Of a DNA stretch of 64,000 bases, positions 1 to 7,489 are shown piece after piece. Source of the DNA: Euzebya rosea (GTDB lineage: Bacteria; Actinomycetota; Nitriliruptoria; Euzebyales; Euzebyaceae); assembly GCF_003073135.1 (NCBI RefSeq), contig NZ_PGDQ01000009.1, forward strand, positions 62,001-126,000, read 5' to 3'. Position numbers and translations under genes: made by a program. Positions within the stretch are counted from its first letter, which is position 1; every line of letters begins with the position of its first letter. The notes under the pieces were generated by a model, which saw nothing but the letters and a program-made list of their open reading frames with translations, was not told the origin of the DNA and did not search any database.

Positions 1-465
1 GGCAACGCCTCCGGTCAGAACGACGGGGCCGCCGTCTGCCTGGTGACCACCCGCGAGACGGCCGAGCGCCTGGGCCTGCGCCCGCTGGCCCGCCTCGTCA
101 GCTGGGCCGTCGCCGGCGTTCGCCCCTCCCACATGGGGCTCGGTCCCGTCCCCGCCACCGACAGGGCGCTGGACCGGGCAGGCCTGACCCTGGCCGACAT
201 GGACCTCGTCGAGCTGAACGAGGCGTTCGCCGCGCAGGTGCTCGCCGTGACCAGCGAGTGGGGGTTCACCGACGCCGACTGGGATCGCACCAACGTCAAC
301 GGCTCGGGTATCTCCCTCGGCCACCCCATCGGTGCCACCGGCGCACGGATCCTGGCCACGCTCGTCCGCGAGATGCAGCGTCGAGAGGTGCGCTACGGCC
401 TGGAGACCATGTGCATCGGCGGTGGCCAGGGGCTCGCCGCCGTCCTGGAACGCATCCCGGCGTAA
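1..465 (+). CDS. Thiolase (acetyl-CoA acetyltransferase family), C-terminal part
   Basis: The reading frame is open from the first base, so the gene begins outside the window; about 154 C-terminal residues are present. They carry the thiolase hallmarks: NASGQNDGAA at the very start, the NEAFAAQ motif, NGSGISLGHPIGATGAR with the catalytic His, and the C-terminal CIGGGQG block containing the second catalytic Cys. The family catalyses reversible thiolytic cleavage or condensation of acyl-CoAs in fatty acid degradation or acetoacetyl-CoA metabolism; which substrate is used cannot be told from this part. Ends in TAA 75 bp before the next start, with no clear terminator. Confidence 0.93.
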   Translation, partial: GNASGQNDGAAVCLVTTRETAERLGLRPLARLVSWAVAGVRPSHMGLGPVPATDRALDRAGLTLADMDLVELNEAFAAQVLAVTSEWGFTDADWDRTNVNGSGISLGHPIGATGARILATLVREMQRREVRYGLETMCIGGGQGLAAVLERIPA

Positions 466-540
466 GCCGCGCGGGGTGGCGTTCGTGCTCGGAGTGAAGT
501 AGAAGACACCTCCACCTTCTGAGCCGAAAGAGGGCCCTTG

Positions 541-3500
541 ATGAGCCGCCGCAGTCCCGTCCACCTCGTCGCGCCCCGATCGGTGGTGCTCGCGCTTCCC
601 GTCGTCCTTGCGCTGGCGTTGCTCGCCAGCCTGCTGGCGCCCACCGCCGACGCCCAGGACGACCCGCCCCTCGACGGGCGGTTCCAGGAGAACGGCGACG
701 CCGGTGGCTTCCTCAACATCATGCCGCCGGGCGCGGACGGGGTGCTCAACACCCTGGAGATCCTGGCCGCTCAGGCCGGCCAGCTGCCCGAGCACTACAA
801 CGACCAGACCGCGATGTACGAGACGCTGGTCTACGAGGGCGGCCTGCCGGTCGACGGTGACCACGGCGAGCCGCTGCTCGGCGTGACCGACGGGGACCTC
901 GAACGCTTCTTCAAGGACGGGTCGTTCGGCGCCGCCGGCGAGGTCGTCGAGATCGACGTCTCGGCCTGCGGTGACGACGTCATCGCCTTCCGCGACACCG
1001 CCTTCGGCGTCCCCCACATCCACTCCAGCGACCGCGCCCAGGCCCAGTGCGCCAACGGCTACGCCACCGCCGAGGACCGCTTGTTCCTCATGGACCTGCT
1101 GCGCCACATCGGCTACGCCCGGATGAGCGAGTTCCTGGGCGCCAGCGAGGCCAACAAGGCCATGGACCGCGGGCAGCTGCTGGTCGCCGGCTACGACGAG
1201 GACGACTACATCGCCCAGGAAGCGGCGCTGTGCGACTCCAGCGACCCCGAACGCGTGCAGATCTGCGCCGACGGCACGGCCTACATCGAGGGCGTCAACC
1301 ACTACGTGGCCGCCGTCCGGACCAACCCGGCGCTGCTGCCCGGTGAGTACCCCGCGCTGCAGATCCTCCCCGAGGACTTCGTCCTGCGCGACATCCTCGC
1401 CATCGCCTCCCTCGTCGGCGGCATCTTCGGCAAGGGCGGCGGCAACGAAGCCGCCAACTCCATGTTCATGGCCGACCTGGTCGACCAGCACGGAGCGGCC
1501 GAGGGTCGCGTGATCTTCGATGACCTCAAGGCGGCCAACGACCCCGACGCGTCGCTGACGATCCAGGACTCCTTCCCCTACAACAACCCCACGGCGCTGG
1601 ACGAGACCACCACCGCGCTGCTGGAGCCCGGCTCGTTCGTCCCCGCCTTCGAGGGCGGCATCGGCGGCGTCGGCGTGCCCGGCACCGTCCAGTCCCGGTC
1701 CGGCTGGCCGACCTCCGACAACGTCAACCTCGGCGTCGTCGACGGCCCGTTCGGCCCCATCGACCTGCGCACTCCGCTGGGCATGTCCAACGCGATCCTC
1801 GCGACCGCCGACGTGACCGACTCGGGTGTGCCGATCGCCGTCTTCGGCCCCCAGACGGGCTACTACACGCCGCAGCTGCTGGTCGAGACCGACATCCACG
1901 CACCGGGCCTCGACGCCCGCGGAACCGCGTTCGCCGGGACCAACATCTACGTCCAGCTCGGACGCGGCGGCGACTACGCCTGGTCGGCCACGTCCGCGTC
2001 CGGCGACCTCGTCGACGAGTGGGCGATCGAGCTGTGCGACCCCGACGGTGGCGAGGCCACGATCGAGTCCACCGGCTACGTCTGGGACGGCACCTGCGCG
2101 GAGATCCCCGTGCTGACCCACACCCAGGTCGCCAAGCCCACCGCCGGGGGCATCCCCGATCCGCCGGTCGTCGACAGCATCGTGTTCACCCTCGAGCTCG
2201 GACGCATCCCCGAGCTGAACGATGCGGCCATCGTCGGCCGCGCGCTGACCACCGACGGCACACCGGTCGCCATCGCCGAGCAGCGGTCCACGTTCAAGGA
2301 CGAGCTCGGGTCGGCGATCGGCTTCATGCGCATCAACGACCCCGACTTCATGACCGACGGCGTCGAGTCGTTCAACCGCGCCTTCGACGGGATCGACTTC
2401 ACCTTCAACTGGTTCTACATCGACGGCGAGGACATCGCCTACCGGCACACCTGCCTGTGCCCCATCCGTCCGGGCGACATCGACCCGGACCTGCTGACGT
2501 GGGGCGGCCGCGGTCACCAGTGGACCGGCGAGTTCCTCCAGCCATCGGGTCAGCCGCAGAGCGTCAACCCCGAGGAGGGGTTCTACGCCAACTGGAACAA
2601 CAAGCAGGCCCAGGACTTCCGCTCCCAGGACGACACGTGGAAGCACCACTCCACCGACCGTCGTGAGCACCTCGCCGTGCGGATGGAGGCCGCGATGGCC
2701 GCCGGTACGCCCCTGACCCGCGGCGACATGGTCAACATCGCCGAGGACGCCGGCACCGTGGACTTCAACCCGCAGGAGATCTACGCCCTGGCGCTGGAGA
2801 TCATGGGCACCGAGCCGCCGGCAGTCCTGGGAGGCGATGCCGCGCTCGCGTCCTCGATGCGGGGGATCCTGCAGGACTGGGTCGACGTCGGTGGCCACCG
2901 CCGCGACCTCGACCGTGACGGCGTCTACGACCACGCCGTGGCCATCAGCATCGGCGACGCCTGGGTGCGTCCGATGATCGAGGCGGTCCTCGGCGACGAG
3001 GTGCCGCTGGAGACCTGGCCCGAGGGCGTGGAGGACCACCCCCGAGGCGGCATCGGTTCGGCCTACAACTCCGGTCGCATGCGCTTCCTGCAGAAGGACT
3101 TCTGGCAGGTGCTCGACATGCCGATGCGCCAGGAGCGCAGCCGTACCTACTGTGGCACCGGTACGCGGGCCGACTGCGCCGAGGTGCTGTGGCGATCCCT
3201 CGCCGACGCCATCGACGTGCTGTCCACCACCTACGAGGGTGAGGAGGAACCGCCCTGTGGTTTCCCCGACGCCTACCACTTCGGGTCGACCACACCGGCG
3301 GAGTGGGTCTATCCGGCCGACTGCGACAACATCGTCCAGGGTGCGGCAGGCGTCGTGGCGGCCCCGTCGATGCGCTGGGTCAACCGTCCGACGTTCCACC
3401 AGGTCGTTGAGTCGGGGACGATCACCGGCCGGATCGCCGGTGCGGACCGGCTGACCACCTCCGCGGCCGCCAGCCGCCACGCGTTCCCCGGCGGGGCCGA

Positions 3501-4314
3501 CACGATCGTCCTCGCTGCTGCAGGGGCCTTCGCCGACGCCGTGGCCGGGACCCCGCTGGCCGCAGCCAACGACGCCCCCCTGCTGCTGACCGACTCGGGC
3601 CAGCTGTCCGCCGCGACCGAACGCGAGATCGTGCGGCTCGGCGCCACGAGCGCCATCGTGCTGGGCGGCACCGCCGCCATCGGTGACGCCGTGGTCTCGC
3701 GGCTGGAGCTGATCGGGGTGTCGGCCAGCCGCGTCGCCGGGGACACCCGCTACGAAACGGCCCTCGCGATCGCCGAGGAGCTGGAGGTGACCGATCGGTT
3801 CGTCCTGGCCAACGCCGGATCGTTCGCCGACGCGCTGGCAGCCGGACCGTTCGCGGCAGCCGACGACCGCGCCATCCTGCTGACCGACGCGGGCAGCCTG
3901 CCCGAGGACGTGGCCGATGCGCTCGACGGCGCCGACGTGATCATCGCCGGTGGGACGACCGCGGTCTCCGCGGCGGTTGCGCAGCAGGTCAGCGACGGCG
4001 GCGCGACGGTGGCGCGGGCGGACGGGGCCACCCGGTACGCGACCGCGGCAGCCCTGACCGCACGGGCGGTCGAGGCCGGCGCGTCTGCTGCCACCGCCTA
4101 CGTGGTGACCGGCGAGGCGTTCCCCGACGCCCTGTCGGCCGGTGCCGTCGCGGCCCGCACCGGCGGCGTGCTGGTGCTGCTGCAGCCCGACTCGTTGGAC
4201 AACGCCCCGGCAGCCCGTGACCTGCTGGTCAGCGACGCCGACCGCATCTGGTTCGTCGGCGGGACCACCCCGCTGCCGTCGACGCTGCGCCAGGCGCTGG
4301 AACGCCTCACCTGA
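541..4314 (+). CDS. Secreted penicillin acylase family amidohydrolase with three C-terminal CWB2 repeats
   Basis: A 1257-residue exported protein. Residues 1-37 form a signal peptide (Arg-rich start, long Leu/Val/Ala core, ADAQ cleavage region). The central part is an Ntn-hydrolase of the penicillin/AHL acylase family: an N-terminal alpha-chain-like segment (VIAFRDTAFGVPHIH, ATAEDRLFLMD) and MSNAIL, where Ser416 aligns with the autocatalytically exposed N-terminal nucleophile of the beta chain. From about residue 958 there are three cell-wall-binding repeat 2 modules (RIAGADRLTTSAAAS, RVAGDTRYETALAIA, ADGATRYATAAAL), so the enzyme is probably held on the cell surface. Substrate unknown: beta-lactams, acyl-homoserine lactones and other N-acyl compounds are all possible. 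ATG at 541 is preferred over the adjacent TTG at 538; an AAGAGG sequence lies upstream. Confidence 0.9.
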   Translation: MSRRSPVHLVAPRSVVLALPVVLALALLASLLAPTADAQDDPPLDGRFQENGDAGGFLNIMPPGADGVLNTLEILAAQAGQLPEHYNDQTAMYETLVYEGGLPVDGDHGEPLLGVTDGDLERFFKDGSFGAAGEVVEIDVSACGDDVIAFRDTAFGVPHIHSSDRAQAQCANGYATAEDRLFLMDLLRHIGYARMSEFLGASEANKAMDRGQLLVAGYDEDDYIAQEAALCDSSDPERVQICADGTAYIEGVNHYVAAVRTNPALLPGEYPALQILPEDFVLRDILAIASLVGGIFGKGGGNEAANSMFMADLVDQHGAAEGRVIFDDLKAANDPDASLTIQDSFPYNNPTALDETTTALLEPGSFVPAFEGGIGGVGVPGTVQSRSGWPTSDNVNLGVVDGPFGPIDLRTPLGMSNAILATADVTDSGVPIAVFGPQTGYYTPQLLVETDIHAPGLDARGTAFAGTNIYVQLGRGGDYAWSATSASGDLVDEWAIELCDPDGGEATIESTGYVWDGTCAEIPVLTHTQVAKPTAGGIPDPPVVDSIVFTLELGRIPELNDAAIVGRALTTDGTPVAIAEQRSTFKDELGSAIGFMRINDPDFMTDGVESFNRAFDGIDFTFNWFYIDGEDIAYRHTCLCPIRPGDIDPDLLTWGGRGHQWTGEFLQPSGQPQSVNPEEGFYANWNNKQAQDFRSQDDTWKHHSTDRREHLAVRMEAAMAAGTPLTRGDMVNIAEDAGTVDFNPQEIYALALEIMGTEPPAVLGGDAALASSMRGILQDWVDVGGHRRDLDRDGVYDHAVAISIGDAWVRPMIEAVLGDEVPLETWPEGVEDHPRGGIGSAYNSGRMRFLQKDFWQVLDMPMRQERSRTYCGTGTRADCAEVLWRSLADAIDVLSTTYEGEEEPPCGFPDAYHFGSTTPAEWVYPADCDNIVQGAAGVVAAPSMRWVNRPTFHQVVESGTITGRIAGADRLTTSAAASRHAFPGGADTIVLAAAGAFADAVAGTPLAAANDAPLLLTDSGQLSAATEREIVRLGATSAIVLGGTAAIGDAVVSRLELIGVSASRVAGDTRYETALAIAEELEVTDRFVLANAGSFADALAAGPFAAADDRAILLTDAGSLPEDVADALDGADVIIAGGTTAVSAAVAQQVSDGGATVARADGATRYATAAALTARAVEAGASAATAYVVTGEAFPDALSAGAVAARTGGVLVLLQPDSLDNAPAARDLLVSDADRIWFVGGTTPLPSTLRQALERLT

Positions 4315-4324
4315 TCACCCCGCC

Positions 4325-4364
4325 GTTGTGCAGCTCGGCCGGCCGCCCGGCCAAGCTGCACAAC
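4325..4364. terminator. Hairpin downstream of the penicillin acylase gene
   Basis: An 18-bp inverted repeat with one mismatch (arms 4325-4342 and 4347-4364, loop CCGC) begins 10 bp after the stop codon. No T-run follows on either strand. Its position between two convergent genes suggests a bidirectional terminator. It shares its core GTGCAGCTCGGCCGG with a second hairpin immediately downstream. Confidence 0.6.
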
Positions 4365-4378
4365 GTGTGAGCCCACGA

Positions 4379-4412
4379 GTGCAGCTCGGCCGGTCCTCCG
4401 GCCGAGCTGCAC
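4379..4412. terminator. Second tandem hairpin with the same stem sequence
   Basis: Perfect 15-bp stem (GTGCAGCTCGGCCGG at 4379-4393 and its reverse complement at 4398-4412) with loop TCCT. It repeats the stem of the hairpin at 4325-4364, so this is a duplicated palindromic element rather than two independent terminators. Confidence 0.6.
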
Positions 4413-4421
4413 ATTTCGGTT

Positions 4422-4474
4422 CCGGCCGGGTCGGGCCGGTTCGGGCCGGGCCGGGCCAGGCCGGGCCGGCTGGC
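4422..4474. repeat. GGGCCG-rich low-complexity stretch
   Basis: Nearly continuous short repeats of GGGCCG/GGGTCG between the tandem hairpins and the 3' end of the VOC gene. It is G-rich on one strand and could fold or slip; no coding function is apparent. Confidence 0.5.
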
Positions 4475-4497
4475 CGCTCTGCCGGAGCGCCGGTCGC

Positions 4498-5298
4498 TCA
4501 GCCCTGCGCGTCCTGCGGGGCCGGCTGCATGATGGAGAAGTTGCCGCCCTGCGGGTCGACGACCGCGGCCAGGCGCCCGACCGGGGTGTCGTCGGGGCCG
4601 AACATCACCGACCCGCCGAGCGCCTTGACCCGGTCGACCGTGGCGTCCGCGTCGGCGACGGTGAAGTACACGCCCCAGTACGACGGCACCTGCTCGGGGA
4701 TCTCCTCGGGCATCGCCATCAGGCCGGCGAGGCCCTCGCCCTCGGGACCGCCCTTGACCACGTGGTAGGTCATGGTCTCCATGTCCATTGCGTCGTACTC
4801 CCAGCCGAACACCTGGCTGTAGAACGCCTTGGAGGCGTCGATGTCCCGCGACATCAGCTCGTTCCACGAGTAGGTGTCGGGCTCGTTCACGATGGCCGCG
4901 CCCTTGTGGTTGGCGGGCTGCCAGACCCCGAACGCCGCGCCGGCGGGGTCGGTGAACAGGGCCATCGTGCCCTCGTCCATGACCTGCATGACGGGCATCA
5001 GGACCTGTCCGCCGGCAGCCTCGACCGCCTTGGCGACCTGCTCGGCGTCGTCGACGTTGATGTAGGACGTCCACGCCGGGGGCATGTCGCCCATGTCCTC
5101 GGTCAGCGGGCCCATGCCGCACACGAGCTTCCCGTCCTTGGACAGGTTGGTGTAGATGTACTCCCCGTCGGGGCCGTCCATGTCCTGCGCCGTCCAGCCG
5201 AACAGGTCGCAGTAGAAGGCCTTGGCGCCGTCGGGGTCGGGGGTCATCAGGTCGATCCAGCTGGGCGTCCCGTGGTCGTAGCTGCTGCGTTCTGGCAT
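4498..5298 (-). CDS. Two-domain VOC (glyoxalase/bleomycin resistance) family protein
   Basis: 266 residues made of two vicinal-oxygen-chelate halves. The first begins with GTPSWIDLMTPDPDGAKAFY and LFGW; the second repeats the pattern with SWNELMSRDIDASKAFY and VFGW, giving the paired beta-alpha-beta-beta-beta arrangement of single-chain VOC proteins. Known members are metal-dependent lyases, dioxygenases or antibiotic-sequestering proteins; this actinobacterial subgroup has no assigned substrate. The ATG is preceded by GGAG at 7-nt spacing. The gene stands alone, convergent with the acylase gene and divergent from the LLM oxidoreductase. Confidence 0.85.
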   Translation of the reverse strand: MPERSSYDHGTPSWIDLMTPDPDGAKAFYCDLFGWTAQDMDGPDGEYIYTNLSKDGKLVCGMGPLTEDMGDMPPAWTSYINVDDAEQVAKAVEAAGGQVLMPVMQVMDEGTMALFTDPAGAAFGVWQPANHKGAAIVNEPDTYSWNELMSRDIDASKAFYSQVFGWEYDAMDMETMTYHVVKGGPEGEGLAGLMAMPEEIPEQVPSYWGVYFTVADADATVDRVKALGGSVMFGPDDTPVGRLAAVVDPQGGNFSIMQPAPQDAQG

Positions 5299-5513
5299 GA
5301 CGCGTCTCCGTTCGGGTGGTGGGGGGTGTCGTCGTCGACCGTGCCGACGCTACGCCCCTTCCGGGGCAGTGAACATGTCACCGGAGTGACCTCCTGACGA
5401 CGGAGTGGCAGGACGATGGCAGTTGCCACGAGTCGGATGACGAGCACGGGGGTACCGCAGTCGGCGAGCCGATCCCCTCGACCGTTACCCGCCATCCGGA
5501 AGGACGCGCCGCC

Positions 5514-5609
5514 ATGATCACCGACACCCGGACACCCCCGACATCGACCCCGACATCGACACACCCCGGACACCCTGGACACGACGTCGCGAACGGGGTG
5601 CGCCTGTGA
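5514..5609 (+). CDS. Possible 31-residue leader peptide coupled to the LLM oxidoreductase
   Basis: ATG 5514 follows a good GGAAGGA ribosome-binding site and opens a 31-codon frame rich in Thr, Pro and His. Its TGA (5607-5609) overlaps the GTG start of the next gene as GTGA, the usual geometry of translational coupling. The downstream gene has no good ribosome-binding site of its own, which supports the idea that this short frame is translated. There is no recognisable domain; it may simply be a fortuitous frame in an ACA/CCC-rich stretch. Confidence 0.35.
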   Translation: MITDTRTPPTSTPTSTHPGHPGHDVANGVRL

Positions 5610-6562
5610 CCCGCTTCGGCCTGAAGCTGATGAGCGAGCTGCGCGACGCACGGACCCTCGTCCGACACGCGCAGGTCGCGGAGGAACGCGGGCTGGAGTT
5701 CGTGTGCATCTCCGACCACATCCACCCGTGGCTGCCCGAGCACGACCACTCGCCGTTCGCCTGGACGGTGCTCGGGGCCGTGGCCGCCGCCACCGACATG
5801 GAGATGGCAACGGGACTGACCTGCCCCATCGGGCGCTACCACCCCCTCGTCATCGCCCACGCCGCCGCCACCGTCGCCAGCATGTCCAGCAAGCCGTTCA
5901 CGCTGACCATCGGCGCCGGCGAACGGCTCAACGAACACGTGACCGGTGACCACTTCCCTGCTGTCGACGTGCGTCACGACATGCTGACCGAGGCCGGCGA
6001 GCTGATGCGCAGGGTGTGGGAGGGGGGCTTCCACACCTACCGGGGCCGCCACTTCACCGCCGAGGACGCACGCATCTACGACCTGCCCGAGACGCCGATC
6101 AGGCTGGGCGTGGGCGTGTCCGGCGAGCAGTCGCTCGGCGTGGCGAAGGCCGTCGGGGCGGACGCCATCATGGCCGTCGACCCCGACGCGTCGCTGGTGT
6201 CGCGCTGGGACGACCTGGGTGGGGATCCCACGGCGACGTGGTCGGAGATCCCCCTGGCCTGGGCGCCCACCGAGGAGGAGGGGCTGCGCCTGGCGCACGA
6301 ACGGATGCGCTTCGCCGTGCCCGGGTGGAAGGTCATGGCCGAGCTGCCCAACCCCGTCAACTTCGACGCGGCGACCGCCCACCTCTCACCCGAGCAGGTC
6401 GGCGAGGCCATCCCGCACGGGCCCGACCCGGAGCCGTACGCCGAGACCATCCGCCAGTTCGTCGACGCCGGGTACACCAACCTGTCGTTGATCCCCATCG
6501 GCGACGACGTGGAGAAGGCCCTGGACTTCTTCGAGTCCGAGGTCAGGCCGTTGCTGGACTGA
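5606..6562 (+). CDS. F420-dependent-type LLM class oxidoreductase (TIGR03557-like)
   Basis: 318-residue luciferase-like TIM-barrel protein. The opening RFGLKLMSELRD, the segment CISDHIHPWLPEHDHSPFAW and TIGAGERLNEHV are typical of the TIGR03557 group related to F420-dependent glucose-6-phosphate dehydrogenase. Such enzymes transfer hydride between coenzyme F420 and a sugar phosphate, alcohol or redox cofactor; the substrate here is not evident. It starts with GTG overlapping the stop of a short upstream frame. About 220 bp between this unit and the VOC gene holds no gene and presumably the divergent promoters. Confidence 0.88.
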   Translation: MTRFGLKLMSELRDARTLVRHAQVAEERGLEFVCISDHIHPWLPEHDHSPFAWTVLGAVAAATDMEMATGLTCPIGRYHPLVIAHAAATVASMSSKPFTLTIGAGERLNEHVTGDHFPAVDVRHDMLTEAGELMRRVWEGGFHTYRGRHFTAEDARIYDLPETPIRLGVGVSGEQSLGVAKAVGADAIMAVDPDASLVSRWDDLGGDPTATWSEIPLAWAPTEEEGLRLAHERMRFAVPGWKVMAELPNPVNFDAATAHLSPEQVGEAIPHGPDPEPYAETIRQFVDAGYTNLSLIPIGDDVEKALDFFESEVRPLLD

Positions 6563-6599
6563 CGCGAGCCGCCCGTCGCCGGCCGACCGGGGCAGCCGT

Positions 6600-6809
6600 T
6601 CAGCGCAGCGGCTGCCCCGGGTCGGGCTGCGGGTCCGGTCCCGGATCGGGGTCGCCCGGCTCGGGCAACGGTTCGGGCCGGCCCGGGTCGGGCACCGGGG
6701 TCGGTTCGCCGGGGTCGGGGATCGGCGTGGGCTCACCCGGGTCGGGCACCGGGGTCGGCTCGCCGGGATCGGGGATGACGGGATCGGGGATGACGGGATC
6801 TGGGCTCAT
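6600..6809 (-). CDS. Small proline-rich protein built of DPGEPTP repeats (hypothetical)
   Basis: 69 residues, almost entirely Pro, Asp, Gly, Glu and Thr. A DPGEPTPVP/IP unit of 9-10 residues is repeated about four times, then degrades into PDPGP-type sequence. No signal peptide or domain is seen. A weak GGAAG lies upstream of the ATG. It could be a disordered spacer-like protein, or a non-coding repeat that happens to stay open. Confidence 0.45.
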   Translation of the reverse strand: MSPDPVIPDPVIPDPGEPTPVPDPGEPTPIPDPGEPTPVPDPGRPEPLPEPGDPDPGPDPQPDPGQPLR

Positions 6810-6863
6810 GGGAACGGTCTTCCCACTTCTGGCCCCGACGTATCCGCCGCCGCGGAGGTCGTG

Positions 6864-7151
6864 TCAGCCCCGCTGGCAGGCGCAGGGGGAGGCGGCGCAC
6901 CGCGGGCAGCCCTCGGCGTAGCGCTGCGCGGCCTCGGCCAGGTCCACGCCGGACTGCGCCGCCAACGAGGCCAGCCACGCAAGGACGTCGGCGAACTCGT
7001 GCATCCGCTCGTCGTGGTCGCCGCGGAAGAGGGCCCGGGACAGCTCGCCGACCTCCTCGGTGAACCACGCGAAGGTGCGGGCGAGCCCCCGCTCGGCGTC
7101 GCGGTCACCGTAGAGGTCGACCATCTGCTGCTGGAAGGTGGCGATGTCCAT
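6864..7151 (-). CDS. MazG-like nucleotide pyrophosphohydrolase with a Cys-rich tail
   Basis: 95-residue all-alpha protein with the MazG/dUTPase-like metal motif: EEVGEL in the first helix pair and EFADVLAWLASL in the second. Members hydrolyse noncanonical or surplus NTPs to NMP and pyrophosphate. The last 15 residues contain four cysteines (CPRCAASPCAC), which could bind zinc and is a feature of one actinobacterial and archaeal subgroup. The chosen ATG begins MDIATFQQQM, the conserved start of the fold; the longer frame to 7310 would add residues with no similarity. Confidence 0.8.
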   Translation of the reverse strand: MDIATFQQQMVDLYGDRDAERGLARTFAWFTEEVGELSRALFRGDHDERMHEFADVLAWLASLAAQSGVDLAEAAQRYAEGCPRCAASPCACQRG

Positions 7152-7177
7152 CGCCGGGACGGTACCTGCTGCGGCGG

Positions 7178-7459
7178 TCAGGCCTTCTCGAGCTCGCGCT
7201 GGCCGGCGAAGTGCTTGTCGACCTGCTCGCCGGCGACGTACCGGGCGACCAGCCTGCCCACGGCCGCTCCGGCCGCCATGATCGCCGTCCAGGTGATCGC
7301 CGAGCTCCACGAGGCGTCCTTGGCGCCGGGATCGACCGGCGGCTCGGTCCCGCGTCGTGACGCGTAGGCCTTGCTGATGGCCGATCGGGCGCCCATGGCG
7401 CCGGCCATGCCGGCGATCGTGGGGATGCTGGTACGGAGGAAGCTGGAGTCGTCGCTCAT
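7178..7459 (-). CDS. DUF4235-like small membrane protein
   Basis: 93 residues with two weakly hydrophobic Ala/Gly-rich helices (about 13-30 and 53-72) around a basic linker containing SKAYASRRG and followed by GEQVDKHF. The layout resembles DUF4235 proteins, small actinobacterial membrane proteins of unknown role. It is on the same strand as the MazG-like gene, 26 bp upstream, so the two may be cotranscribed. Confidence 0.65.
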   Translation of the reverse strand: MSDDSSFLRTSIPTIAGMAGAMGARSAISKAYASRRGTEPPVDPGAKDASWSSAITWTAIMAAGAAVGRLVARYVAGEQVDKHFAGQRELEKA

Positions 7460-7489
7460 GGCCCCGTCTCTACCCAGCAGCCCCGTTGG

